Made by a program: the position numbers and the translations under genes
Shown: piece after piece, positions 8,778-17,796 of the stretch
Layout: each line of letters opens with the position of its first letter
Position numbering within the stretch: position 1 is the first letter of the stretch
Assembly (NCBI RefSeq): GCF_037027585.1
Contig: NZ_JAXCLE010000003.1
Span: 1-64,000 of the forward strand
Source: Solibacillus ferritrahens
GTDB taxonomy: Bacteria; Bacillota; Bacilli; Bacillales_A; Planococcaceae
Length of the DNA: 64,000 bases
Direction: 5' to 3'
The notes under the pieces: model-generated
The model's database searches: none
What the model saw: the letters and a program-made list of their open reading frames with translations, nothing else
What the model was told of the DNA's origin: nothing

Positions 8778-9361
8778 AATTACCATAATATAGGGGATAT
8801 ATTCTAATGAAATTTCACTTGATTGATTGGTGGGCTACGGCAAGACAGCGCTAAAGCCACGTGATACGTGTCTTTATCACTGCCTTTATTGCCGTTTGCG
8901 AGGCCCACCAATCCCAAAATTTTTTCCGCGTTATGAAGTGAAGTAAAAACACCCAATCAAGCCGCTTGCGCTATCGCGAGGCGGCAGAGAGCGGAAATGC
9001 TATGTTTTACAATCTTCATTTTTGCAGAAATTCACTTTATGCCAAAGCAGAGTGACGTGGAGCGAAGGGTGAGCCGCTAAAATACTTGCTTCAAGGAAAA
9101 GAGTTGTGCGAAGTGTAGGGGCGGACTCCTTGGCGATTAAGCGTGCGCGGAAAATGGGTTGCTCCTGTCGCTGACGCTTTCGTCGCAAAGCTTTTTGACA
9201 AAAGCTTTGAAGCCACGCCGCCCGGAAAGCCAGCCCCGGAACGTAGTACAACGGACGCGAGCTTCAAAAACACTTGCTTCAACGCGTTTTCCCCGTAGCG
9301 CAGTAGAACGCACTTCATTAGTTTTTTCAATTTTGTCATTCCCAACTTACGGTTTTGAACC
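8778..9361 (+). repeat. MITE-like dispersed element, copy E (584 bp, GC-rich interior)
   Basis: This fills most of the gene-free 8726-9444 stretch. The left end TAATTACCATAATATAGGGG (8778-8797) matches the left end of copy D. The right end TTACGGTTTTGAACC (9347-9361) is a degenerate form of the terminal motif. It shares CACTTGATTGATTGGTGGGC and the following ACGGCAAGACAGCGCTAAAGC with copy D, and CGGAACGTAGTACAACGGAC with copy B (inverted). It lacks the AT-rich CCGTTATTT core present in the other copies. Short open frames inside are not supported as genes. Confidence 0.75.
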
Positions 9362-9444
9362 AAATTGCAAAATAATTCTTAATCTTTTGAGGGTTAAGTG
9401 TTACGATTATTGTTTAATGATGACTTCAATTTGGTGGTGATATA

Positions 9445-11016
9445 ATGCTCACGATTTTTGGCGGAATCGGTCTTTTTTTACTTGGAATGACAATGCTAAC
9501 AAACGGACTAAAGGAAATCGCAGGAGATGCTTTAAAAAGATGGCTCAATACTTTTACGAAGGGCCGTATTAGTGCAGTTGTGTCCGGTGCAGTCATGACA
9601 ATGCTCATCCAATCTTCGACAGCTACAACATTATTGACGATTGGATTTGTAAGTGCCGGGCTGCTGACGTTTATTCAATCAATTGGTGTCATAATAGGGG
9701 CGAATATAGGAAGTACGAGTACCGGTTGGCTTATTTCGCTTATCGGTTTTAAAATTAGTTTGCAAACGATGGCATTACCAATTATCGGTATTGGTGTATT
9801 TATGTCATTAATTGCACCTCAGGATGTAAAGCGGTTCGGTAATGTTGTTGCTGGTTTTGGACTACTTTTTTTAGGGATTGATACACTGCAGCAAGGGATG
9901 GGGTCTGCGCAAGATTTAATCGCCTTTGACTCGATTCCAGCAGATTCGTTTATTTCCATTTTCCTGCTTATCATAATTGGTATTGTCATGACCGTAATTA
10001 TGCAAGCATCAAGCGCTGCGATGGCGGCTACATTAACAGCCCTATTTGCAGGTGCCATTGACTTTGAGCAGGCAGCATATTTAGTCATTGGGCAAAACAT
10101 CGGAACAACAGCTACTGCCTTATTCGCAGCAATAGGAGCTTCCGTTTCTGCAAAGCGTACAGCCATTACACATTTATTGTTTAATGTTATTACTGCTTTG
10201 GTTGTAACGATTATATTCTCTTATTTTGTTCAATTTACGAAATGGCTGACGATCCTTATTTCAGGTGAATTTGACCAAACGTTAGGTATAGCCATTTTCC
10301 ATACGTTATTCAGTTTATTGGGCGCACTGATCTTTATTCCGCTTATTCAGCCGTTTGCCAATTTATTAATAAAGCTGGTACCTGAGCGTGAAAATGTATT
10401 AACACAGGATTTAGATGATAGTTTAACAGAAATGCCATCTGTTGCAATAGAAGTATCGTTTAAAACGATGCGTGACATCATGGTAGAACTAACAACTGCA
10501 CAGCAACTTTTAATGGATTCCAAAAAGGTGACTATGGAATATGAAAAAAAAATATTAAAAGTTGAAGAAGCTATAGAAATTACCCGAAAGTTTCTCGATA
10601 GCATTTTCGTTACCTCAAAACGCGAACATCAAAAGCTAATATCGATTTTACATACACTAGATCATCTACACCGTTTAATAAAAGTTTTACGTGAAAAACA
10701 AAATGTTGAGGCATTTTATTTACAAGGAAAATTGATGTTAGATTGGCAGGAAATGCTGTCCATTATTAATAAGAGGTTAAACGAAGACGAAAAGCTGATG
10801 GATATTTCGATCATTTTAGAGGAAACTTCCCAGAAAGTAGCTCAAGAACGCCGTGAAAAACGCATCCAATATTTTGAACGCTCGGTAGCAAATGAAACTC
10901 AATTGGATTTGGCCGTGTCAAAGGTTGATGCTTTACTATGGATTGACCGTTTGATTTATCACTACTGGCGTGCAACCGCACGTATGGCAGAATTTCAATC
11001 GATGAATGACGAATAA
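9445..11016 (+). CDS. Na+/phosphate cotransporter family protein with PhoU-like C-terminus
   Basis: A 523-residue protein of the Na/Pi cotransporter (PNaS, NptA/YjbB-like) family. The membrane half shows the two inverted QSS-type repeats of this family, QSSTATT near residue 53 and QASSAAM near residue 188. The last ~200 residues are a charged helical PhoU-like domain. It probably moves phosphate with sodium, although bacterial members can export phosphate; direction is not deducible. The start ATG has GGTGGTGAT upstream, just beyond repeat copy E, and a strong terminator follows the stop. Confidence 0.88.
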   Translation: MLTIFGGIGLFLLGMTMLTNGLKEIAGDALKRWLNTFTKGRISAVVSGAVMTMLIQSSTATTLLTIGFVSAGLLTFIQSIGVIIGANIGSTSTGWLISLIGFKISLQTMALPIIGIGVFMSLIAPQDVKRFGNVVAGFGLLFLGIDTLQQGMGSAQDLIAFDSIPADSFISIFLLIIIGIVMTVIMQASSAAMAATLTALFAGAIDFEQAAYLVIGQNIGTTATALFAAIGASVSAKRTAITHLLFNVITALVVTIIFSYFVQFTKWLTILISGEFDQTLGIAIFHTLFSLLGALIFIPLIQPFANLLIKLVPERENVLTQDLDDSLTEMPSVAIEVSFKTMRDIMVELTTAQQLLMDSKKVTMEYEKKILKVEEAIEITRKFLDSIFVTSKREHQKLISILHTLDHLHRLIKVLREKQNVEAFYLQGKLMLDWQEMLSIINKRLNEDEKLMDISIILEETSQKVAQERREKRIQYFERSVANETQLDLAVSKVDALLWIDRLIYHYWRATARMAEFQSMNDE

Positions 11017-11056
11017 AAAAATCCCGAGACCATGTTTATTGGTACTCGGGATTTTT
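11017..11056. terminator. bidirectional terminator
   Basis: The arms AAAATCCCGAG and CTCGGGATTTT (3' arm from 11045) close a 17-base loop and are flanked by A and T runs. It serves the transporter on + and the small gene at 11056-11247 on -. Confidence 0.9.
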
Positions 11057-11247
11057 CACTTTATTTTTCTCTCTAGTTTCATGCCGACAATTCGCACTAC
11101 AATACCTATTAAAATAAATACCCAGCCGATTCCTATAAATACATAATTTAAAGTTTGTGTGGAATTGGGAATTACATCAAATAGACCTAAACATACGACA
11201 ATAATGCCGGAAAAGGATATTAACAATCCAGCTGTAACAATACTCAC
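11056..11247 (-). CDS. small two-helix membrane protein
   Basis: A 63-residue protein with two hydrophobic segments joined by a short loop (LFDVIPNSTQTL) and a basic C-terminus (MKLERKIK), so probably a small integral membrane protein with its tail inside. A GTG at 11256 is also in frame, but AGAGG abuts it. The GTG at 11247 lies 6 bp from AGAGGTG and is preferred. Function unknown; it is a monocistron convergent with the Na/Pi gene. Confidence 0.6.
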   Translation of the reverse strand: MSIVTAGLLISFSGIIVVCLGLFDVIPNSTQTLNYVFIGIGWVFILIGIVVRIVGMKLERKIK

Positions 11248-11374
11248 GTAATTCACCTCTGAAAAATTCTAACATGACTTATTACGGAATACAATGGCAT
11301 AGATAGTGAGATAGGATAAAAGGGGTATTTTATAATTTATTCAATTTATTGAAACTATTCCCATAATTTGAGCG

Positions 11375-11401
11375 TATAATATAAAGAAGAAAAAGGAGGA
11401 G
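11375..11401 (+). promoter_or_regulatory. -10 element and ribosome site of the YcdB/SLH gene
   Basis: A consensus TATAAT lies at 11375-11380 and a strong AAGGAGGAG at 11394-11402. The best -35, TTGAAA at 11349, is 20 bp away, longer than ideal, so the promoter is only probable. Confidence 0.4.
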
Positions 11402-11407
11402 TTTTAA

Positions 11408-13627
11408 ATGAAAAAATGGACAACCGCTTTAAGTATGTCAATTGTATCACTAGGATTACTTGCTAGCCCGGGCATTACAGATGCTTCTGTCGGAACACAA
11501 GAAGACCGCGTGCCAATATATGTGGCCGTGACTGATGAACAGGTAACGAAAGACAAGCTTATTCAAATTTTGAAAACGAAATTGCCGGAGATGTTTAGTA
11601 CATACTCTAACAATGATTTCCAAATGTCATCGATGAGCTATCATTATGCAGACGATTTAACAATCCGCTATGAGCTAATGTTCAATAAAAAGGTAAATAA
11701 ACAAACAGAAAGTGGAAATGTGACTTTCAAAGGGGACAACCTTGAAATTGAACATCTTTACTTTAGTCCTGCAAATCTAAAGGATGCGTTATTTCCTGGG
11801 AAAATAACAGAAGATCAAGCACGTAAAATAGCAGAGGATTTCGTTGGAAAAGTTGCTACTTCGAGCAATTACAGTTTAGCGAATAATGCGCCTAGCTATT
11901 ACAGCAGCAGATTAATTACAGAGCCAATTACGTATTCATTTTCTTTTACTCCAAATGAAAATGATATTCCAATTCCGGACCAATCTATTATGATAAGTGT
12001 TTTAGGTGACGGCAAAATTCAATCTTTCTATCAAAATTCATTACCAGATCGTATGTCATTTGAAGAATCAAATAATATTGTTTCTAAAGAAACTGCTATT
12101 GACAAAATGAAGGAACAATTAGGTTTAACACTTCAATATACTGTTGATTATTTACCATATTCATCAAAGCCATCTGTGAAATTGGTTTATTTACCAACTC
12201 CGAATGTCATTGGGCTGCATGCAACTTCGAATCAGTGGGCGACGTACTCGGGTAAGGTGGATTCATTAAAGGGTAATACGACAATGCAGCCACTTGCACC
12301 TAGCCAATTAAAAGCTCCTGCACCGATTACGATTGAAGAGGCGAAAGAGATTGCCAAACAATTAGTAGATAAAGAGGCAAGCACTACTAAATTCACAATC
12401 GACCATGCATATGAATATGAAATGAATGATCAGGCAGTAATTAGTGTTTCGTATTCATATCGCTATAGAAACGGGTCACATGGTTCATCGATAGAGTTTA
12501 ATAAAAATACGGGTGAATTAGTTTCATACTCTGATTTTTATGCTCCGATTCCATTCGATGAAGAAGAAGCATCGAAGAATACGACACCGAAATTGAGTAA
12601 GGACAAAGTATTGGAACTAGCTGAAAAATATGTGAAGGAACTTGCTCCAACTTCCGTTCATGAATATGCAAAGGCAAATACAGATCCTTCATATGATAAA
12701 GATTCACAAGTACATTATGTAAGTTTCCCACGCATTAAAAATGGCTTGATCGTAAATGGAGATAACTTATCTGTAACGATTGATGACGAAGGGAAACTAA
12801 AATCATTCTACAGTTACCCATTAAATATTGAAGAATGGCCAAGTGCTGAAGCATCAATTACAAATGATGAAGCGAAAAAAATATTCACGGAAGCATTGGA
12901 TGTCAAGCTAGTGTATAACCGACTGCAAAATGAAGACGGGAAATATGAGCTTGTCTATGTTCCGACAGTAAAAGGGCAAGATTACTATCAGATCGATGCA
13001 AACAGCGGACAAATTATTAATCTGTTTGAACAATTGGAAAAAGAAAAGGTTAGCCATCCGACAGCCGAAAGAGAATTAAATTATTTAATTCAAGCAGGTG
13101 CAATTGAGGTGAAGGATGCGAAAACATTTAATGCTGATGTTGCAATCACACAAGGTCAAGCATTAAATATGATTACTAAATCAATCAGTTATTTCTATGA
13201 AGACTATTACGCTTATCGCCAGGAGCAGCCTCCTGTATCATTTGAACAAATTGATGCTGAGCATCCATACTATAAAGTAGTGGAAAATGCGACTCGTTTA
13301 GGTATTTTAAATCCTAACGAAGATGAACTGAACATTGATCAAAAGGTAACAAATGAGCAATTAGCCGTATGGTTTATCCGTACACTAGGACTTGAACAGG
13401 CAGCTAAGCATCAAGAAATATATCAATTGTCGATAAAAGATGTTGCCGAAGTAGATCCAGATAAAATAGGATATGTAGCACTTTCTAATGCCCTAGGATT
13501 ACAAAAGTCGGAACAATCGATGTTCTTGCCGAAAAAAGAAGTCACGTATGCCGAATTATCGAAATCAATTATCCAGCTTGCCTATGAAATAGCTGAAAAA
13601 AGAAACAGCGGTATGTATTATTATTAA
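11408..13627 (+). CDS. secreted YcdB/YcdC (PepSY-like) protein with C-terminal SLH-type region
   Basis: A 739-residue exported protein. Residues 1-27 are a signal peptide ending after ITDASVG. Residues ~40-540 contain repeated PepSY/YcdB-like units, each with an EEAxxIAxxL(V) helix followed by strands (KITEDQARKIAEDFVGK, ITIEEAKEIAKQLVDKE, LSKDKVLELAEKYVKE). The last ~190 residues resemble S-layer homology repeats (ITQGQALNMITKS, EVTYAELSKSIIQLAYE), suggesting attachment to secondary wall polymer. It may inhibit or chaperone an envelope protease, as proposed for PepSY domains. Monocistronic, with its own terminator. Confidence 0.8.
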   Translation: MKKWTTALSMSIVSLGLLASPGITDASVGTQEDRVPIYVAVTDEQVTKDKLIQILKTKLPEMFSTYSNNDFQMSSMSYHYADDLTIRYELMFNKKVNKQTESGNVTFKGDNLEIEHLYFSPANLKDALFPGKITEDQARKIAEDFVGKVATSSNYSLANNAPSYYSSRLITEPITYSFSFTPNENDIPIPDQSIMISVLGDGKIQSFYQNSLPDRMSFEESNNIVSKETAIDKMKEQLGLTLQYTVDYLPYSSKPSVKLVYLPTPNVIGLHATSNQWATYSGKVDSLKGNTTMQPLAPSQLKAPAPITIEEAKEIAKQLVDKEASTTKFTIDHAYEYEMNDQAVISVSYSYRYRNGSHGSSIEFNKNTGELVSYSDFYAPIPFDEEEASKNTTPKLSKDKVLELAEKYVKELAPTSVHEYAKANTDPSYDKDSQVHYVSFPRIKNGLIVNGDNLSVTIDDEGKLKSFYSYPLNIEEWPSAEASITNDEAKKIFTEALDVKLVYNRLQNEDGKYELVYVPTVKGQDYYQIDANSGQIINLFEQLEKEKVSHPTAERELNYLIQAGAIEVKDAKTFNADVAITQGQALNMITKSISYFYEDYYAYRQEQPPVSFEQIDAEHPYYKVVENATRLGILNPNEDELNIDQKVTNEQLAVWFIRTLGLEQAAKHQEIYQLSIKDVAEVDPDKIGYVALSNALGLQKSEQSMFLPKKEVTYAELSKSIIQLAYEIAEKRNSGMYYY

Positions 13628-13639
13628 ATAATCTTTCTT

Positions 13640-13672
13640 CCCGTGAAGTTTAAACACTTCACGGGATTTTTT
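13640..13672 (+). terminator. terminator of the YcdB/SLH gene
   Basis: A perfect 10-bp stem CCCGTGAAGT/ACTTCACGGG (13640-13649, 13656-13665) followed by TTTTTT. Confidence 0.92.
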
Positions 13673-13841
13673 GAATTACATAGGAATGTATGTTCTATTT
13701 TATGCAATCGATAGTGTTTAAGGATACGTTTTTGTGATAATATAATAAAAAGCGCTTATTCTGAAAAAAATCGCGATAATTTTTTAGAAACGTTGTAATA
13801 TAGTTAAAGTAAAGAATTAAAAGTGGAAGTTGGGAAAAAAC

Positions 13842-14291
13842 ATGCAAAAAAACAAATATCGAGTTCATAGCAATACATTACTTGAAATTGCTCAAAGCCG
13901 TGCATTTACAGAGAAGGACAATATCGACGAACGATTTGATGAAGAGGGAAAAATCAAACTAGTAAGCGACCGCGTTGGAGCGGATTTAACGTTGTCCATT
14001 ATTAAAACAGAAGACGGAATAGCCTATTCAGTAAAATGGGATGACTCGGAAGAAGTATTCAAAGGCTGGAATATGGCTTGGGAAGAATTTGTATGGTGCC
14101 TAGGAGTTGTCAATAAACCGATCGAAGAAGCTGCAAAAAAAGCAGCAGAAGAAGCGAAACGTCGTGCAGCAGAAGAAGCAGCTGAAAAAGAAGCGGCAGA
14201 ACAACTAGAAGAGCAAGAAGGACAAGTAGAGCAAGAAGATAAAACAGTTGAAGAAACAACTGAAGAAACAACAGAAGAAACAACAAAATAG
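13842..14291 (+). CDS. hypothetical protein with low-complexity Ala/Glu/Lys tail
   Basis: A 149-residue cytoplasmic protein. The first ~90 residues form a compact domain rich in Asp/Glu and Trp (SVKWDDSEEVFKGWNMAWEE, then WCLGV). From residue ~95 there is a charged helical tail of EEAAKKAAEEAKRRAAEEAA type ending in TTEETTEETTK repeats. The tail probably varies in length through repeat slippage. A TTG at 13830 is also in frame; the ATG at 13842 with GGGA six bases upstream is preferred. Function unknown. Confidence 0.6.
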   Translation: MQKNKYRVHSNTLLEIAQSRAFTEKDNIDERFDEEGKIKLVSDRVGADLTLSIIKTEDGIAYSVKWDDSEEVFKGWNMAWEEFVWCLGVVNKPIEEAAKKAAEEAKRRAAEEAAEKEAAEQLEEQEGQVEQEDKTVEETTEETTEETTK

Positions 14292-14323
14292 ACTAAAGCT
14301 GGGGCATAACTAGATCCAGTTCA

Positions 14324-14370
14324 CGTAAAAAGAGAAATTGCACTTCAACGGTGCAATTTCTCTTTTTATG
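14324..14370. terminator. bidirectional terminator
   Basis: A long stem of ~19 bp (14324-14343 with 14351-14370; AAAAAGAGAAATTGCAC on the left arm) with a 7-base loop, lying between two convergent genes. Confidence 0.9.
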
Positions 14371-14407
14371 TTTCATTAAAAATTTGTGGTGAGGTGTTAT
14401 CCTCGTA

Positions 14408-15805
14408 TTAAGTTTGAACTGCTTCGGGTTTTGAAATGGGTTGAGGCACATCGTATTGTTGCTCCACTATGGCATAACGTTCCCATTTTCGACTGCGCCA
14501 ACGGAAAATCATTACAACGGCACGAATCCACTCATCACAGGCAATCGCAAGCCATACACCGACAAGTCCTAAATCCAGTACGAATACAAAGAAATAGCCT
14601 AGCGATAAACCAATCACGATCATGGAAATAAATCCTACTCGAACTGGAAAAGAAGCATCACCTGAAGCACGTAAAGAGTTAATAATAGTAATATTTATTG
14701 AGCGTCCCGTTTCCAATAAGACACTTAATAGTAAGACACTCGCCCCAATACGGACAATTTCTTCATTATCTGTAAAGATACGCATGAGAGGTTCTCTAAA
14801 AACTGTGATAATTGCTACCATTGCCAAAGTAAAAATTAGCGCAGATTTGACACTAAACCAAACATTTTTATAGGCAAGATCTTTTTCACCTGCTCCTACA
14901 GAACGTCCAACGATAATGGCCGTTCCCATACCAATCGCTAATGCAAAAAGATATGTGAACATAGAAATATTGGCGGCATATTGACGCGCAGACAACGCCT
15001 CTGCACCTAAAAAAGTCACAAAAAAGAGAAGGACTATTTGGTTCGTTTGATAAAGAACCTGCTCAAGGGCTGATGGAATACCGATTTTTAATATTTTCGA
15101 AATATAGTTCTTGGACAGACGATAGTAGTCAGCCAGTTCAATGCGGACTTCCAATGCCTGATATAAAAGCCAGAAAAATACGATTGCTGCTAATACACGA
15201 CTGATAACTGAAGAAATAGCCGCACCTTCTACACCAAGCTCTGGTATACCAAATTTACCGAAAATCAAAATATAGTTTAAAATTACGTGCACTACATTCA
15301 TTCCAAGAGAGACATACATCGTTTGCTTTGTCCAGCCTTGAACACGAATGACGGACGACATGGAAGTAATTAATGCTTGAACAAATATAAAGCCCCCAAC
15401 AATTACTAAATAGTTTTGTGCAGCTTCCAATACTGCACCTTGTAAATTCATCATTTTCATAATTGCATCTGAAAATAATAAAAACAATCCACTTATTATA
15501 AACCCAACAATTAAATTAAGTGATACAGATAAAGCGGCAATTTTCGATGCCTCTGCTAGTAAGCGGGAGCCTAAATATTGAGAAACGACAATGGAAGCAC
15601 CCGTACCGATTACACCTAATAAAAGGATGGCAATTTGAATATATTGATTAGCTGTTCCTACTCCGGCTACTGCATCATCAGATACGGCACTTAACATGAA
15701 CGTATCTGCCAAACCCATGAGCATAAATAGAAACAACTCTAAAAATAATGGCCAAGTTAACTTGAATAAACTTAATTCTTTTGTATTATGTGACAAAAAC
15801 TTCAC
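14408..15805 (-). CDS. MATE family efflux transporter
   Basis: A 465-residue, 12-helix antiporter of the multidrug and toxin extrusion family, exporting cationic drugs or metabolites using Na+ or H+. The two homologous six-helix halves are visible, beginning LFKLTWPLFLELFLFMLMG and KILKIGIPSALEQVLYQ. The conserved GVGTANQ and GASIVVSQYLG segments follow the first helix. The start is GTG with only a weak AAAGAG upstream, so the exact start is uncertain by a few residues. Monocistronic; the substrate cannot be inferred. Confidence 0.88.
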   Translation of the reverse strand: MKFLSHNTKELSLFKLTWPLFLELFLFMLMGLADTFMLSAVSDDAVAGVGTANQYIQIAILLLGVIGTGASIVVSQYLGSRLLAEASKIAALSVSLNLIVGFIISGLFLLFSDAIMKMMNLQGAVLEAAQNYLVIVGGFIFVQALITSMSSVIRVQGWTKQTMYVSLGMNVVHVILNYILIFGKFGIPELGVEGAAISSVISRVLAAIVFFWLLYQALEVRIELADYYRLSKNYISKILKIGIPSALEQVLYQTNQIVLLFFVTFLGAEALSARQYAANISMFTYLFALAIGMGTAIIVGRSVGAGEKDLAYKNVWFSVKSALIFTLAMVAIITVFREPLMRIFTDNEEIVRIGASVLLLSVLLETGRSINITIINSLRASGDASFPVRVGFISMIVIGLSLGYFFVFVLDLGLVGVWLAIACDEWIRAVVMIFRWRSRKWERYAIVEQQYDVPQPISKPEAVQT

Positions 15806-16223
15806 TCTTTCATTTAGATTATCAAAACAAAAAATATCTTAGCACAAAAGAATTAGGTAAGGTAGTTAGAATAGCTAGATTAATATAGTGATATTGGTAA
15901 ATTTTTATGTTTTTTTAAATAGTAAAGGAAAATTATAGAAGAACTATGGTGTTTCGAGATTGAAAATATTAAATCGAGCAAATATGGACGGGATTAAATT
16001 GTGTCTATTTTTTTACAAATAAATAAAAATTACAGTTGGATATTAAAAAATTGATTTTTTCAGTTATTCGTAATAATTAGTCGACAAAAATCGACTCCTT
16101 GTCATCGAATTGTAATGTCTGTGGTGCTGGGGTGTCATCTAACTGAAACAATACACGGTTATGCTAGTAAGGTTGATTCAAAAAGATTATTCACGACAAT
16201 CATCTGGAGGGAAAAATTCAAGT
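15806..16223 (+). promoter_or_regulatory. leader of the YocH-like gene with a WalR-type box
   Basis: This AT-rich 418-bp region has no gene. TGTCAT-N5-TGTAAT at 16100-16116 fits the WalR (YycF) direct repeat TGTWAH-N5-TGTWAH with one mismatch. WalR controls yocH-type wall hydrolase genes in Bacillus, so the site and the gene agree. The ribosome site TGGAGGG lies at 16205-16211. No c-di-AMP riboswitch core was recognised. Confidence 0.5.
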
Positions 16224-16796
16224 ATGATCAAAAAAGTATTAGCATTATTTGCGGTTATGGTCGCAAGTACATTTATTTTTGTTGGAACGTCACAGGCTGC
16301 TACACATACAATTAAAAAAGGCGAGAATTTAACAGTACTTGCTAAGAAATATGATACATCGGTGAAGGAGCTCATGAAGCTTAACGATTTAAAGACAACT
16401 AAAATTCAAATAAAGCAAGTCATTAAACTACCTAGCCATATTCAAAATAAAGCTGCTGTAAAAAAGAACACTAAAAAATCACCAACAGATCCATCGAATG
16501 TTAAAAAGACGATTAAGATGACAGCTACTGCTTACACAGCAAACTGTAAGGGCTGTTCAGGTATAACTAAAACAGGATTGAATTTACGTAAAAATCCGAG
16601 CTTAAAGGTCATTGCCGTAGATCCAAAAATTATTCCACTCGGTTCTAAAGTTTGGGTGGAAGGTTATGGAATTGCTGTTGCCGGTGATATTGGCGGGGCA
16701 ATTAAAGGAAACAAAATCGATCTCTTTATGAATAAGAAAGCTACAGCAAACCAATGGGGTCGTAAACAAGTCACAGTAAAAGTTTTAAAATCATAA
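16224..16796 (+). CDS. secreted LysM and 3D-domain cell-wall enzyme (YocH-like)
   Basis: A 190-residue exported protein. A signal peptide (MIKKVLALFAVMVASTFIFV...SQAA) is followed by one LysM domain (HTIKKGENLTVLAKKYDTSV) that binds peptidoglycan. A basic linker leads to a C-terminal 3D domain with the aspartates in AVDPKI, AGDIGG and KIDLFM. The 3D fold is that of MltA-like lytic transglycosylases; YocH homologues act as muralytic enzymes. The frame is open upstream to 16161, but the signal peptide and GGAGGG fix the ATG at 16224. A WalR-like box lies ~110 bp upstream. Confidence 0.88.
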   Translation: MIKKVLALFAVMVASTFIFVGTSQAATHTIKKGENLTVLAKKYDTSVKELMKLNDLKTTKIQIKQVIKLPSHIQNKAAVKKNTKKSPTDPSNVKKTIKMTATAYTANCKGCSGITKTGLNLRKNPSLKVIAVDPKIIPLGSKVWVEGYGIAVAGDIGGAIKGNKIDLFMNKKATANQWGRKQVTVKVLKS

Positions 16797-16803
16797 ATTG
16801 AAG

Positions 16804-16836
16804 CCTATTGCGAAAATACCGCAATAGGTTTTTTTT
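16804..16836 (+). terminator. terminator of the YocH-like gene
   Basis: A perfect 9-bp stem CCTATTGCG/CGCAATAGG with an intervening 7-base loop, followed by eight T. Confidence 0.93.
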
Positions 16837-16882
16837 GAACTATAATAAAAAGTATGTTTTTATTGAAAGGAATGGGCAATGA

Positions 16883-17053
16883 ATGTTTTATTATGAAACG
16901 ACTTGCCGGTATTGCCGCAATCCATATAAATTAGTGGAAGGTAGTAAAAAATACCAGCAATTTAAAAAGAATCGCCAAATGAAGGTTTCCTGCGATGATT
17001 GTGAACGACGTATTGAAGCAGATTCAAGAAAGTATTTATTTAACCGGGATTAA
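16883..17053 (+). CDS. small zinc-ribbon protein, DUF2197 (YlaI)-like
   Basis: A 56-residue protein with two CxxC pairs: TCRYCRNPYKLVEGSK near the N-terminus and VSCDDCERRIEADSRKYLF near the C-terminus. These can bind one structural zinc. The layout and the KYQQFKKNRQMKV middle resemble DUF2197/YlaI proteins of Bacillales, whose function is unknown. The ATG at 16883 has GAAAGGA about 12 bp upstream. It precedes two further small cysteine-pair genes on the same strand. Confidence 0.65.
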   Translation: MFYYETTCRYCRNPYKLVEGSKKYQQFKKNRQMKVSCDDCERRIEADSRKYLFNRD

Positions 17054-17135
17054 TTCGGAAACAAAAGATGAGGAATCAAATTACGGGTGAGTGGTCGATG
17101 GCCGTATTGAAAAGGTGATGTAAGGAGTTGTTCAA

Positions 17136-17468
17136 ATGGAGGCTAGGAAGGTTGAGGTTAATTGCAGCAGTTGTCATGAACTGCTAACTATTGATTTTGC
17201 GACTGATAATTTTTCTTCCGAAATTCAAATATTTAATGGCAAGAAACAACAGAAGCGAACATATTTAAAAGAGTGTCCACATTGCGAGACAATTAATTAT
17301 GTAATGAGTGATAAAAAAGAGGAATGGGGGAAACGTAAAGGACCGAATATTAAATTATTCTTATTTTCCGGGATATTCAGCTGTTTCGGAATTGTTGTGT
17401 TAGTCTTACTCTTTATGTATTTTGCCTTTAAAGGTTTTGGTTTTGTCTTCGATTGGTTATTTAGTTAA
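17136..17468 (+). CDS. zinc-ribbon protein with C-terminal membrane anchor
   Basis: A 110-residue protein. An N-terminal treble-clef or zinc-ribbon region has CSSC (residues 10-13) and CPHC (near residue 49). A basic linker (EEWGKRKGPN) leads to one long transmembrane helix near the C-terminus. It is predicted to expose a metal-binding domain in the cytoplasm, anchored to the membrane. GTAAGGAG gives a good ribosome site. Unknown function. Confidence 0.7.
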   Translation: MEARKVEVNCSSCHELLTIDFATDNFSSEIQIFNGKKQQKRTYLKECPHCETINYVMSDKKEEWGKRKGPNIKLFLFSGIFSCFGIVVLVLLFMYFAFKGFGFVFDWLFS

Positions 17469-17520
17469 AGGCAAAATGATACTTTCATGCTATAATAAAG
17501 AGCTTGTGGAGGTGTAAATA

Positions 17521-17730
17521 ATGTCAAAAAAATGGACAATCCATTCAATTCGTGAATACGTAGAAAAGAATACAGATACAAAATTATTATCAACAGAGTT
17601 CCAAGGATTTTCACAAAAACTAGATTTTCAATGCGCTTGCGGGAATACATTCCAAAAGCCTTGGAAAAAGTTCAAAGAAAACAAACAGCAAAAATGCGAA
17701 GTATGCCAGCCACCAAAAGAATCTCGATAA
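17521..17730 (+). CDS. small CxC/CxxC zinc-finger protein
   Basis: A 69-residue basic protein with an N-terminal helix (WTIHSIREYVEKNTD) and a CxC...CxxC metal site (CACGNTFQKPW, then KCEVCQPPKE). The CxCG-F-x3-W-x2-F spacing resembles zinc modules found singly or in tandem in phage-type endonucleases, where they bind DNA. Here it is a free-standing domain. Ribosome site TGGAGGTG. It may share a transcript with the previous gene (52 bp apart). Confidence 0.65.
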   Translation: MSKKWTIHSIREYVEKNTDTKLLSTEFQGFSQKLDFQCACGNTFQKPWKKFKENKQQKCEVCQPPKESR

Positions 17731-17754
17731 TAAAATAAAACAATGTAAAAAAAT

Positions 17755-17782
17755 GCCGTCTATAATAAAAATTATAGGCGGC
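17755..17782 (-). terminator. terminator, mainly for the MFS gene
   Basis: A 12-bp stem GCCGTCTATAAT/ATTATAGGCGGC with a 4-base loop. The strong T-run lies on the minus-strand side (complement of 17747-17753). Confidence 0.8.
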
Positions 17783-17796
17783 TTTACTAATAAATA

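Noticed and set aside
9000..9440. Overlapping open frames on both strands
   Set aside because: They lie in the GC-rich interior of repeat copy E, have atypical composition and no ribosome sites or motifs.
16120..16215. c-di-AMP (ydaO) riboswitch before the YocH-like gene
   Set aside because: Considered because such genes are often targets, but the conserved elements are not visible.
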